59,900 nt of DNA, from assembly GCA_934088535.1 (NCBI GenBank), contig CAKOJC010000003.1, positions 1-59,900 of the forward strand, read 5' to 3'. This DNA comes from an uncultured Bacilli bacterium (GTDB lineage Bacteria > Bacillota_I > Bacilli_A > RF39 > UBA660). Of the stretch, positions 36,184-44,383 are shown piece after piece. Below the pieces are notes generated by a model that had not been told where the DNA came from, ran no database searches, and saw only the letters and a list, made by a program, of their open reading frames with translations. Within the stretch, counting starts at the first letter, position 1; the number at the start of each line of letters is the position of its first letter. Made by a program: the position numbers and the translations under genes.

Positions 36184-37516
36184 ATAATCCTAAAAGATGA
36201 GTTGCTATTTGGAAATAAACTATTAAAGATATAGCATCTACTATTGTTGTTATGAATGGGCTAGCCATTACTGCTGGGTCGAAGCCTATCTTTTTAGCTA
36301 GTATTGGAAGAGAGCAGCCAATTATTTTAGCAATTATTACGGTTACTACTAATGTTAAACATACTACTAATGCTACACTTGTTGTAACTTTGTCTATAAG
36401 AAGTAGTTTAGCAAAGTTTGCTACTGCTAGTGTTAGACCTGCTAGAACTGCAACTCTTATTTCTTTCCATATAACTTTTAATGTATCTTTGTATTCTATG
36501 TCATTTAATGAAAGACCACGAATTATTGTAACTGAAGATTGTCCACCTGCGTTTCCTCCAGTATCCATAAGCATTGGTATGAATGAAGTAAGGACTACGT
36601 ATGAGGCTAGAGCTGCTTCATAGTGTTGTATTATTTTACCTGTAAATGTTGCTGATATCATAAGAAGTAATAACCATGGAATTCTACTTTTATAAAGTTC
36701 TAAGACATTTAGTTTTAAATATGGCTTTTCAGTTGGAGTAATTGCTGCCATTTTTTCGATATCTTCAGTTGCTTCTGCTTCAATAATATCAATAACATCA
36801 TCAATTGTGATAATACCAACTAGTTTATTTTCTTTGTCTACTACTGGTATTGAAGTAAGATCATAATCTTGTATTATAGATGCTACTTCTTCTTGATCCA
36901 TTAAAGTGTTAACACTCATGATATCATCATCCATAATGTCTTTTATAAGTTTTTCTTCATCATTTAAAACTAGATCTTTTAGTTTAACTGTTCCAATTAG
37001 TTTTCTAGATTTATCGGTTACAAAACAGATATCGATTGTTTCTTTATCATCATATTCTCTTTTGATTTTTCTAATGGCTTCTTCTATAGTATTTTCTTCT
37101 TTTAAATCCATATATTCTGTAGTCATAATACTACCTGCTGAATCATCTGGATAATTAAGAAGCTGATTTATGTCACGCCTAGCTTCAGGATCTACTTTGT
37201 TTAATAATCTGCTTACTACGTTAGCTGGTATTTCATCCATTAAGTCGGCTGCATCATCACTTGCCATGTCATTGATAATATCAACCGCTTCTTTTTCACT
37301 AAGTAGAGTGATTAGTTTACTTTGAGTATCAGTTTCCATATATGAAAATACATCTGCTGCTATGTCTTTTGTTAATAATCTAAATATTTTTAATTGTTCA
37401 GTGGTCGGTAAGTCTTCAAATATCTCAGCTATGTCGTAATCATTCATTTCATTTAAGATTTGTTTGATTTCAGCATACTTTTTTTCTTCGATTAAGTTTT
37501 CAATATTTTTTAACAT
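36182..37516 (-). CDS. mgtE: magnesium transporter MgtE
   Basis: A 444-residue Mg2+ channel. The N-terminal MgtE_N superhelix contains IAEIFEDLPTTEQLKIFRLL; two CBS domains follow (TDKSRKLIGTVKLKDLVL and VDKENKLVGIITIDDVIDI), then a plug helix and five membrane helices with the selectivity segment FIPMLMDTGGNAGGQSSVTI. The CBS domains act as intracellular Mg sensors that close the pore. The start at 37516 is used because AAGGTGG lies just upstream; GTG at 37528 is inside that site. Its promoter is at 37544-37572. No M-box riboswitch is visible. Confidence 0.96.
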   Translation of the reverse strand: MLKNIENLIEEKKYAEIKQILNEMNDYDIAEIFEDLPTTEQLKIFRLLTKDIAADVFSYMETDTQSKLITLLSEKEAVDIINDMASDDAADLMDEIPANVVSRLLNKVDPEARRDINQLLNYPDDSAGSIMTTEYMDLKEENTIEEAIRKIKREYDDKETIDICFVTDKSRKLIGTVKLKDLVLNDEEKLIKDIMDDDIMSVNTLMDQEEVASIIQDYDLTSIPVVDKENKLVGIITIDDVIDIIEAEATEDIEKMAAITPTEKPYLKLNVLELYKSRIPWLLLLMISATFTGKIIQHYEAALASYVVLTSFIPMLMDTGGNAGGQSSVTIIRGLSLNDIEYKDTLKVIWKEIRVAVLAGLTLAVANFAKLLLIDKVTTSVALVVCLTLVVTVIIAKIIGCSLPILAKKIGFDPAVMASPFITTIVDAISLIVYFQIATHLLGL

Positions 37517-37543
37517 AATACACACCACCTTTTTTTCTTGTTA

Positions 37544-37572
37544 ATTATACTATAATTGTATTAAATTGTCAC
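37544..37572 (-). promoter_or_regulatory. mgtE promoter
   Basis: On the minus strand GTGACA (37572-37567), 17 bp, TATAAT (37549-37544). Confidence 0.8.
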
Positions 37573-37633
37573 TTAAAAGTCATTAAAATATGTAAAAAGA
37601 GTTAAAAATATATAAAAATAATAGATTTTTTAG

Positions 37634-37639
37634 TATAAT
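37634..37639 (+). promoter_or_regulatory. -10 element of uppS
   Basis: TATAAT at 37634-37639, 30 bases before the uppS ATG; no clear -35. Confidence 0.5.
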
Positions 37640-37669
37640 AGTTGTTAGTTGCAAGAAAGAGGAAGATTT

Positions 37670-38386
37670 ATGAAAAATGATATACCAAATCATGTGGCTA
37701 TCATAATGGATGGAAATGGAAGATGGGCTACAAGACAAGGAAAGAAAAGAACTGAAGGACATTATGCAGGATATAAAACTCTTAAGAAGACTGCTCTTCA
37801 TATATTAAGTAAGGGTGTTAAGATACTTAGTGTTTTTGCATTTTCAACTGAAAACTTTAAAAGAAGTCAAGAAGAAGTAGGGTACTTAATGAATTTATTT
37901 GTATCTGCTTTTAAGAGTGATATGCATTTCTTTTTAGATAATAATATTAGAGTTGTTTTTTCAGGAAGAAAAGAACCACTTAGTGATGAAGTTTATGGTG
38001 TTATGAAAACACTTGAAAAAGAGACTTTAAATTGTACTGGTGGAATATTTAATGTTTGTTTAAACTATGGTGGTCAGTTTGAAATAGTAGATGCTGCTAA
38101 AAAGTTAGCTACTATGTATAAAAATGGAGAAGTAAATTTAGATGATGTTAGTCCAGAAAATTTCTATAGTTATTTATATAATGATTTACCTCCAGTTGAT
38201 TTAATGATTAGAACTAGTGGGGAGCTTAGAATAAGTAATTTTATGTTATATAGTATTGCTTATGCTGAGTTATATTTCACTGATAAGTGTTTCCCTGACT
38301 TTACTGAAGAAGAATTTGATAAGGCTCTTGAATCATATTTCAATAGAAATATTTCTAAGGGAGCAGTTAACGATAGAAAAAAATAA
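37670..38386 (+). CDS. uppS: undecaprenyl diphosphate synthase (cis-prenyltransferase)
   Basis: A 238-residue cis-prenyltransferase that extends FPP to undecaprenyl diphosphate, the lipid carrier for peptidoglycan and other wall polymers. Motifs are AIIMDGNGRWATRQGK, FSTENFKRSQEEVGYLM and LMIRTSGELRISNFMLYSIA, followed by AYAELYFTDKCFPDF; the catalytic Asp and the RxxR/SGE pyrophosphate ligands are present. ATG 37670 follows AGAGGAAG. Unusually it is monocistronic, without cdsA or frr beside it. Confidence 0.96.
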   Translation: MKNDIPNHVAIIMDGNGRWATRQGKKRTEGHYAGYKTLKKTALHILSKGVKILSVFAFSTENFKRSQEEVGYLMNLFVSAFKSDMHFFLDNNIRVVFSGRKEPLSDEVYGVMKTLEKETLNCTGGIFNVCLNYGGQFEIVDAAKKLATMYKNGEVNLDDVSPENFYSYLYNDLPPVDLMIRTSGELRISNFMLYSIAYAELYFTDKCFPDFTEEEFDKALESYFNRNISKGAVNDRKK

Positions 38387-38411
38387 ATTCAAATTTTAAA
38401 AACGTGATGTG

Positions 38412-38444
38412 AAGATATACTTTTAAGGAGGTATATCTTTTTTT
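38412..38444 (+). terminator. intrinsic terminator after uppS
   Basis: AAGATATAC (38412-38420) / GTATATCTT (38431-38439) with a 10-base loop that happens to contain AAGGAG, then a T run. Confidence 0.75.
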
Positions 38445-38536
38445 ATATTTTGATTAAATTTTTTGTGAGCGAAAAAGAAGTGTTTTCCAGATTTATGGCT
38501 AACTATAATAATAGAAGGATAATATAAACATAATAT

Positions 38537-38612
38537 TGGAGTATAGCATAATTTGGTAGTGCACTAGTTTGTGAACTAGATTGTGCAGGTTCAAATCCTG
38601 CTACTTCGACCA
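38537..38612 (+). tRNA. tRNA-His-like gene (GTG), irregular anticodon loop
   Basis: A cloverleaf with CCA encoded can be drawn. Acceptor TGGAGTA (38537-38543) pairs with TACTTCG (38602-38608) with two wobble pairs. The D stem is GCAT/GTGC, the anticodon stem CTAGT/ACTAG, and the T arm GCAGG-TTCAAAT-CCTGC. The anticodon GTG (38571-38573) reads His codons. Two oddities: the anticodon loop is only 6 bases (TTGTGA, position 38 missing), and the discriminator is A rather than the C73 that normally pairs with G-1 in tRNA-His. It may be a decayed tRNA, an unusual functional one, or contain a one-base assembly error. Confidence 0.75.
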
Positions 38613-38951
38613 TTAATGTTAATTCATAAAATTCTAAATATAAAGTAAAGAGGTTTTGAACGAATGGTAAAAACATTAAAAAAAGAAGCAACCTTGTTGT
38701 ACCAACGCTTTTGCTTCTTTGTGATTTGAGTTTAGCATGAAAAAAATAGAGTGTCAATCTAAATTGAGTGTAAAAGTATTTAGTTTTTAAAATGATGTAA
38801 AAAAATAAAAGCTATAACACTAAGTGAAAAGTCACCACGACTACAGCTTTTAGTGAGATAATTGTAGCAAGAAAATTATAATGTGTCAATGAAGTAATAA
38901 TATTGATCTAGGTAAAATGGTGAAAATATTAAAAATAAGGAGGTTTTTAAA
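38613..38951. other. intergenic stretch with two hairpins, no gene
   Basis: About 340 bases between the tRNA and the dinD remnant. A long inverted repeat AAAGAAGCAA (38682-38691) / TTGCTTCTTT (38711-38720) encloses a nested GTTG/CAAC stem and could terminate the tRNA transcript. A second imperfect hairpin is AAAAGCTATA (38807-38816) / TACAGCTTTT (38842-38851). A TATAAT at 38877-38882 may be an old dinD promoter. No reading frame has a ribosome site or family likeness. Confidence 0.5.
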
Positions 38952-39762
38952 ATGGAAGAAATAATTGAATACACTGAAAAAGTGTTTGAGAACATCAAAA
39001 ATATTGATGAAGAAGGGAATGAGTATTGGCTTGCTCGTGATTTACAGATTGTTCTTCAATATAAAGAATGGAGAAAATTTTTTGAGTTTTAGAAAAAGCA
39101 AGTACAGCATGCAATAGGAGTAAAAATAAGGTTATTGATCATTTTGTCCAAGTCGACAAAATGATAAAACTGGGCAAAGGAGGGGAAAGAATTGTTGATG
39201 ACTATAAGCTATCAAGGTATGCTTGTTACTTGATTGTTCAAAACTCTGATTCTAGAAAAGAAGTTGTTGCTTTAGGCCAAACTTATTTTGCAGGTCAACT
39301 AGAAAATAAGAATTAAGTGAAAAAGAATACTGTAGTCTTTCTGAAGATGAGAAAAGATTTTATCAAAGAGATTTAACAAGAAAAGGTAATTATTCTTTAT
39401 ATATTATCGCTAGAAATGCTGGAGTTAAGAATTTTGATAAGTTTCATAATGCAGGGTACAAAGGCCTTTGTAATGGTGAGGCTGCAGATGATATAGCAAA
39501 ACGCAAAAATTTAAGGTATAGAGAAGATATACTTGATAATATGTGTAGTGAGGAATTGGCAGCTAATTTATTTAGAATTACTCAAACTGAATCAAAACTA
39601 AAAAGAGATAATGTTCATGGTGAAGAAAAAGCTAATGAAACTCATTATGATGTCGGAAGGAAGGTTAGGAAAGTGATAGAGGAACTTGGTGGTACTATGC
39701 CAGAAGATATGTCTACACCTAAGAAGAGTTTGAAGGATACTAAAAAAATCAAGAAAAAATAG
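38952..39762 (+). pseudogene. dinD: dinD (DNA damage-inducible protein D) remnant with two frameshifts
   Basis: Three reading frames joined together give a full DinD-like protein. Segment 1 runs from ATG 38952 (NIDEEGNEYWLARDLQIVLQ) to a TAG at 39090. Segment 2 continues in another frame from about 39086 (VLEKASTACNRSKNKVIDHF) to a stop at 39314. Segment 3 resumes near 39310 (ELSEKEYCSLSEDEKRFYQ) and ends with ELAANLFRITQTESKLKRDN, HYDVGRKVRKVIEELGGTMP and a Lys-rich tail, matching the E. coli DinD C-terminus closely. DinD is an SOS-induced inhibitor of RecA strand exchange in E. coli. It sits next to a tRNA, a typical spot for acquired DNA. Two sequencing errors are an alternative to true decay. 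Confidence 0.88.
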
Positions 39763-39781
39763 TACTGATGTAGTACTATTT
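39757..39781. terminator. bidirectional intrinsic terminator
   Basis: AAATAGTACT (39757-39766) / AGTACTATTT (39772-39781), loop GATGT; it overlaps the stops of the dinD remnant and the convergent ispH fusion. Confidence 0.8.
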
Positions 39782-41662
39782 CTCTCTTAATCTTAGAAAT
39801 AATATTAATCCTAAAAGTATGTTCTTTGTGTATTCTTTTATATCCATTGATTTGATATTTGTATAAACTTCGTTAAACATTTCATTCATTTTGTTAGTAG
39901 CATATTCTAAAGCACCAGATTCTTCAAATAGTTTTTGTACTTTCTTAGATTCTTCTTCAGTTATACTTTTACCATAATACTTTAATAATTCATCAAGTAA
40001 ATCATTTCTATTAATCTTAATGTAAGAATAAAGTATAGTTTGTTTGAATTCTTCAATATCTGAATAAACTGATTTACCTAGTATTTCTTTACTACTATAG
40101 ATTCCTAAAATATCATCTTTTATTTGAAATGCTATACCAAGTGGTTCTAATACTTTTTCAAAAGTTTCTATATCTTTAGCTTTAGAATTACCTAAGATCA
40201 TACCAAGTACAAATGGACCAACTACTGTATACCATGATGTTTTAAGTCTATATATTTCCATTATATCTTCTTCATGAAGAGTATGATTTCTATCATTTTT
40301 TTCTATAAATGGAAGAGCAACATCTATTATTTCACCTTTGATAGTTTTAATAACTATATTATTATAATAACTTAGTAATTTAGCAAGATTCTTATCATTT
40401 TTATACTTTTTAGTTATCACTTCATTTGTATAGAAGAAGCCTAAATCTCCAATGCATAGAGCTAATGAAGTATTTGTATTATCATTTTTTAAGTTATATT
40501 TTTTAAATTCATCTTTATATGTCTCATGTATTGTTTCTTTATTGCGTCTTAAATGAGCATTGTCAATAATATCGTCGTGAATAAGTATTGATGTTTCAAA
40601 AGTTTCATAAGCAAGTGATAATGTTTTAGCGTAGTCATCATTTTTAGTTAGTTTGTATCCTAAGTCAATTAGACAACCTCTTAAGAATTTTCCGTCTCCA
40701 TTCATATTAATAAATTTATTTACTGCATCTATTACGATAGGATTGTCATTCTCTAAGAAAGATTTATTTATTTTTTTTAAGTCTGTTTCAAACTCTTTTA
40801 GTTTAGTTTTGTAATAAATAAAGAATTCTAGTAGATTTGCATATTCTTTTATTTGTTCTTTAGGAGTAGATGCTCCACCAGTAAAACCTATTTTAGTATT
40901 TAAATTATATTTTTCTTTCTTTATAAAATTAAAGAAATCTTTTATATCTGAAAAATAGTATGTTTTAGTAACTTCATTGCAAAGATTGAATAGTTCTTTG
41001 GTATTAGAACTTTCTTTGCCACCAATTACGAACATAATATCCATTTGTTCTGCTAGAGCGACACTTGAAGTTTGAATTAGTTTTTGAGCATTACAAATAG
41101 TGTTTTCTATTTCATAACTAATATTATTTTCATTCATATAATTTAATAAATTTTGTAATTTTTTATGACTTACAGTTGTTTGACAAACTATGAAGTATTT
41201 ATCATTATTATTTAGTTCTTTATAATCTTCTTCATTTTCAATGATAATTCCATTGTTATTAATCCAACCATTTGTACCAATAACTTCTGGATGAGTTTTT
41301 TTACCAACTATTAATATTTTATAACCATTTTCTTGTTTATCAATTGCGATATTATGTACTTTTAAAACATTAGTACAAGTTGCATCATAATATTCAATAT
41401 TGTGACTATCTAAGTAATCATAAGTTTCTTTTGGTTCTCCGTGAGCTCTAATAATCAATATGTCATTCTTAACAAGAATAGTTAAATCATCAATACATTT
41501 AATATTATCTTTTAATAATTCATTTATTATGTATGGATTATGTAGAATTTCTTTATAAATATAAATATTCTTATCTTTATTTTCTTTTTTTAATTTATAT
41601 GCTGCTTCGATTGCTTTATTAGCACCAGCACATGTTCCATATACTTTAGGGTAATATATCAT
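39776..41662 (-). CDS. fusion of HMBPP reductase (IspH) and polyprenyl diphosphate synthase
   Basis: A 628-residue two-enzyme polypeptide. Residues 1-282 are IspH (LytB), the last MEP-pathway enzyme, making IPP and DMAPP: the three cluster Cys are C11 (YGTCAGANKAI), C96 (YDATCTNV) and C190 (ENTICNAQ), with H41, H74 (RAHGEP) and the catalytic E126 (THPEVIG). Residues of about 284-628 are a trans-polyprenyl synthase: first Asp-rich motif HDDIIDNAHLRRNKETIH (D363, D364, D367) and second IKDDILGIY. The fusion would pass IPP/DMAPP straight to chain elongation, feeding UppS (37670). Product length cannot be read. GGAGG precedes the ATG on the minus strand, with an extended -10 upstream. There is no stop or frameshift between the domains. 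Confidence 0.93.
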   Translation of the reverse strand: MIYYPKVYGTCAGANKAIEAAYKLKKENKDKNIYIYKEILHNPYIINELLKDNIKCIDDLTILVKNDILIIRAHGEPKETYDYLDSHNIEYYDATCTNVLKVHNIAIDKQENGYKILIVGKKTHPEVIGTNGWINNNGIIIENEEDYKELNNNDKYFIVCQTTVSHKKLQNLLNYMNENNISYEIENTICNAQKLIQTSSVALAEQMDIMFVIGGKESSNTKELFNLCNEVTKTYYFSDIKDFFNFIKKEKYNLNTKIGFTGGASTPKEQIKEYANLLEFFIYYKTKLKEFETDLKKINKSFLENDNPIVIDAVNKFINMNGDGKFLRGCLIDLGYKLTKNDDYAKTLSLAYETFETSILIHDDIIDNAHLRRNKETIHETYKDEFKKYNLKNDNTNTSLALCIGDLGFFYTNEVITKKYKNDKNLAKLLSYYNNIVIKTIKGEIIDVALPFIEKNDRNHTLHEEDIMEIYRLKTSWYTVVGPFVLGMILGNSKAKDIETFEKVLEPLGIAFQIKDDILGIYSSKEILGKSVYSDIEEFKQTILYSYIKINRNDLLDELLKYYGKSITEEESKKVQKLFEESGALEYATNKMNEMFNEVYTNIKSMDIKEYTKNILLGLILFLRLREK

Positions 41663-41749
41663 AAATTTGCCTCCATAAATATTATAACAATTATAGTTAT
41701 TAAATCCTAGAAAAATGTTGTTTCTTTGCGTATAATATCTATATAAATG

Positions 41750-41778
41750 TTGGCAATAATATAAAAATTTGTTAGAAT
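41750..41778 (+). promoter_or_regulatory. promoter of ireB-trhP operon
   Basis: TTGGCA (41750-41755), 17 bp, TAGAAT (41773-41778), extended by TGT. Confidence 0.8.
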
Positions 41779-41799
41779 ATATGTGAGGAGTTGAGTTTT

Positions 41800-42051
41800 A
41801 TGGTAGGAAGTGAAACTACGTTAGTAGATACTGAAACTATTATTGATCAAAACGCTAGAAGTTCTTTAATTAAGATATGTGATGATTTGACTGAAAGAGG
41901 ATATAATCCAACTAAACAAATAGTTGCTTATTTAATTAGTGGGGATCCTGGTTATATTTCTAGTTATAAGGAATGCAGAAATAGAATACTTGAATTTAAA
42001 AGAGAGGATATAATAGAATTAATGTTAATTAATTTTATAAATAAAAAATGA
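41800..42051 (+). CDS. ireB: IreB family regulatory protein (UPF0297, YrzL)
   Basis: An 83-residue protein with the family core YNPTKQIVAYLISGDPGYIS and ARSSLIKICDDLTERGYNP. In Enterococcus IreB is a substrate of the PASTA kinase IreK and affects cephalosporin resistance; the phosphorylated Thr lie near the N-terminus, and here SETTLVDTET offers Thr candidates. ATG 41800 follows GTGAGGAG by about 9 bases. Its stop overlaps the ruvX start (ATGA). Gene order matches B. subtilis yrzL-yrrK-yrzB-yrrL. Confidence 0.92.
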   Translation: MVGSETTLVDTETIIDQNARSSLIKICDDLTERGYNPTKQIVAYLISGDPGYISSYKECRNRILEFKREDIIELMLINFINKK

Positions 42052-42467
42052 CATATTTGGGATTAGATTTGGGTAGTAAAACATGTGGTATTGCGTTAAG
42101 CGATAGAACTGGACTTATAGCTACATCTTTAGAAGTAATTAGATATAATGATTATGATGAGTTAATAAATAAACTTAATAATATAGTTATAAGTAGAAAT
42201 GTAGATGCTTTTGTACTTGGAAATCCTAAGAATTTAGATGGAAGTTTATCTAAGAGAAGTGAAATAACTTTAGAATTTAGAGATATACTTTTAAATAAAT
42301 TTAATATGGAAGTAATAATGCAGGATGAAAGATTATCTACTGTAGAAGCGGAACGTATGCTTATTAGTAATAATACGAAACGTAAAAATAGAAAAAAAGT
42401 AATAGATAAAATAGCTGCGACTATAATATTACAAAGCTATTTAGATAGGAGAAATAATGAAAGATAA
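42048..42467 (+). CDS. ruvX: RuvX/YqgF family Holliday-junction resolvase-like protein
   Basis: A 139-residue RNase H-fold protein. The catalytic Asp is in YLGLDLGSKTCGIALSD, the Glu/Asp region in MQDERLSTVEAERML and the last Asp in RKKVIDKIAATIILQSYLD. YqgF proteins have been linked to 16S pre-rRNA processing and to Holliday junction cleavage. It overlaps ireB by 4 bases and the next gene by 11, within the ireB-trhP operon. Confidence 0.95.
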   Translation: MTYLGLDLGSKTCGIALSDRTGLIATSLEVIRYNDYDELINKLNNIVISRNVDAFVLGNPKNLDGSLSKRSEITLEFRDILLNKFNMEVIMQDERLSTVEAERMLISNNTKRKNRKKVIDKIAATIILQSYLDRRNNER

Positions 42468-42723
42468 TACTCTAGTATTAAAAGATTCATCTGGAAATAA
42501 ACAAGAATATAGAATACTTCTTGATATAGAAGATACAACTAATAATGTTAATTATGTTATTTATACAGATGATGAAACTAATAAAGATGGTGAAATGGTT
42601 TGTTATGCATCAACTTACGTATTGAGTCCTAAAGGTAATATGACAAAATTAAAACCAGTGGAAACAAAAGAAGAGTTTGATTTTATTAGTAAAATACTAG
42701 ATTCTTTAGAAAGTGGGAAATAA
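42457..42723 (+). CDS. DUF1292 protein (YrzB)
   Basis: An 88-residue acidic protein of the DUF1292 family in its canonical place between ruvX and mltG. Features are DSSGNKQEYRILLDIEDTTN, VNYVIYTDDETNKDGEMVCYA and a Glu-rich end. Function unknown. A second, more diverged DUF1292 gene lies at 34895. It overlaps both neighbours (11 bases and TAATG). Confidence 0.85.
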   Translation: MKDNTLVLKDSSGNKQEYRILLDIEDTTNNVNYVIYTDDETNKDGEMVCYASTYVLSPKGNMTKLKPVETKEEFDFISKILDSLESGK

Positions 42724-43811
42724 TGAAGAAAAAGGTTTTTAGTGTGAAAAAATTTATAATATTTTTATTTTTTTTATGTTTAATTATATGTGGGGCTTTA
42801 GTAGGAAGTTATTTCTATTTAATTAAAGGTGGAAAAGATAATGAGACAGTTAATATATATGTTAATGAAGGAGATACTTATAGTTCAATATCTAAGATGC
42901 TTAAAGATAATGAATTAATTAAATCAGAGTTAGCATATAAAATATATATTAAATTAAATAATCCAGGTAGTTTAGAATATGGAGATTATGTACTTAAGAA
43001 ATCATATAGTGTAGAAGAACTTATAAATACTTTAGAAAAAGGTAGCGTTGATTTAAGAAAGACTAAAACAGTTACTTTTGTTGAAGGAAAAAATATGAGA
43101 TATGTTATTTCTAAGATAACTGAAAATTTTAATATTAGTGAAAAAGAAATAACTGATAAATTAAATAGTTCTGAATATTTAGATAGTTTGATTAAAGATT
43201 ATTGGTTCTTAACGGATGATATTAAAAATAAAAATATATATTATTCTTTAGAAGGATATTTATTTCCTGATACATATGAATTTTATGAAAGTGCAGACAT
43301 TGATGATATATTTAGAACTATGCTTAATAATATGGATAAAAAATTAGAAAAATATAAAGATGAAGTATTAAAAAGTAAATATAGTATTCATGAAATGATG
43401 ACACTTGCATCTATTATTGAACTTGAGGCAGGTAAAGCAAGTGATAGAAAAGGTGTAGCTGGAGTATTTTATAATAGATTAAATGCTGGATGGAGTCTTG
43501 GAAGTGATGTAACAACGTATTATGCTGAAAAGATTGATAATTGGACAAGAGATTTAAAAGCAAATGAGCTTTCTAGTTGTAATAGTTATAACACTAGAAG
43601 TAGTTGTATGGCTGGTAAGCTTCCAGTTAGTCCAATATGTAATCCAAGCGTAGGGTCAATAGAAGCAGCAATAGAACCAACAAGTCATAAATATTATTAT
43701 TTTGTAGCAGATAAAAATGGTAAAACGTACTTTACTAAAACAGATGCAGAACATGTAAGTAAAGTTAGGGAGTTAAAGAAAAACGGATTATGGATAGAAT
43801 ATCAAAGTTAA
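42723..43811 (+). CDS. mltG: endolytic peptidoglycan transglycosylase MltG
   Basis: A 362-residue membrane-anchored enzyme that cleaves nascent glycan strands and sets their length. One N-terminal membrane helix (IIFLFFLCLIICGALVGSYF), a LysM-like region (YVNEGDTYSSISKMLKDNEL), then the YceG catalytic domain: LEGYLFPDTYEFYESADI, ASIIELEAGKASDRKGVAGV with the catalytic Glu, FYNRLNAGWSLGSDVTTYYA and a conserved PVSPICNPSVGSIEAAIEPT end. It starts at the upstream stop (TAATG) and overlaps trmR by 22 bases. Confidence 0.96.
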   Translation: MKKKVFSVKKFIIFLFFLCLIICGALVGSYFYLIKGGKDNETVNIYVNEGDTYSSISKMLKDNELIKSELAYKIYIKLNNPGSLEYGDYVLKKSYSVEELINTLEKGSVDLRKTKTVTFVEGKNMRYVISKITENFNISEKEITDKLNSSEYLDSLIKDYWFLTDDIKNKNIYYSLEGYLFPDTYEFYESADIDDIFRTMLNNMDKKLEKYKDEVLKSKYSIHEMMTLASIIELEAGKASDRKGVAGVFYNRLNAGWSLGSDVTTYYAEKIDNWTRDLKANELSSCNSYNTRSSCMAGKLPVSPICNPSVGSIEAAIEPTSHKYYYFVADKNGKTYFTKTDAEHVSKVRELKKNGLWIEYQS

Positions 43812-44383
43812 TAAAAGAAATAGAAGAATATGGTATAAAAAATAGTGTGCCAATAATGAGTGAAGATACAATTGAAACTATTAAAAAAATAATAGTCGAA
43901 AATAATGTACATACAATACTTGAAGTTGGTACAGCTATAGGGTACTCAACAATATGTTTTGCAAGTACTCCTGGAATTACTAATATTACAAGCATAGAAA
44001 GAGATCCAGTAAGAAGTAAAATTGCTAAAGAAAATGTTAAAAACTGTGGTCTTCAAAACATTACTTTGTATGAAAATGATGCTTTAGATATAGAGATCAA
44101 TAATAAGTTTGACTTAATAATTATAGATGCTGCTAAAAGTCAAAATAAGAGATTTTTTAATAAATTCAAAGAAAATTTAAATGAAAATGGATTAATTATA
44201 ATAGATAATTTAAGCTTTCATGGATACGTTAATATGACTGAAAGAATAAAGAGTAGAAACTTAAGACAAATGGTTAATAAGATAAGAAAATTTATAGATT
44301 TCTTAAATAATAATGAAGAATTTAATGTAAAATATATAGAAGTAGGTGATACTTTAGGAGTATGCAAAAAAAAGAATATTTAA
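43790..44383 (+). CDS. trmR: tRNA 5-hydroxyuridine methyltransferase TrmR (YrrM)
   Basis: A 197-residue class I SAM-dependent O-methyltransferase: motif I LEVGTAIGYSTICFAS, then SIERDP, LIIIDAAKSQNKRFF with a metal-binding Asp, and IIIDNLSFHG. The family of small catechol-type O-methyltransferases contains B. subtilis TrmR, which converts ho5U34 to mo5U34 in tRNA. Position between mltG and two U32 genes is the same as B. subtilis yrrM, supporting that role. The ATG is inside mltG, so translation is coupled. Confidence 0.88.
   Translation: MDRISKLIKEIEEYGIKNSVPIMSEDTIETIKKIIVENNVHTILEVGTAIGYSTICFASTPGITNITSIERDPVRSKIAKENVKNCGLQNITLYENDALDIEINNKFDLIIIDAAKSQNKRFFNKFKENLNENGLIIIDNLSFHGYVNMTERIKSRNLRQMVNKIRKFIDFLNNNEEFNVKYIEVGDTLGVCKKKNI

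Noticed and set aside
38503..38757. Minus-strand 84-codon frame containing a GFEPA-like stretch
   Set aside because: It is the antisense of the tRNA at 38537-38612; this kind of peptide is a well-known artefact of translating the reverse strand of a tRNA.
38640..38951. Possible small mobile element with terminal inverted repeats
   Set aside because: The two hairpins are unlike each other, no transposase frame lies between them, and one fits a terminator for the tRNA.
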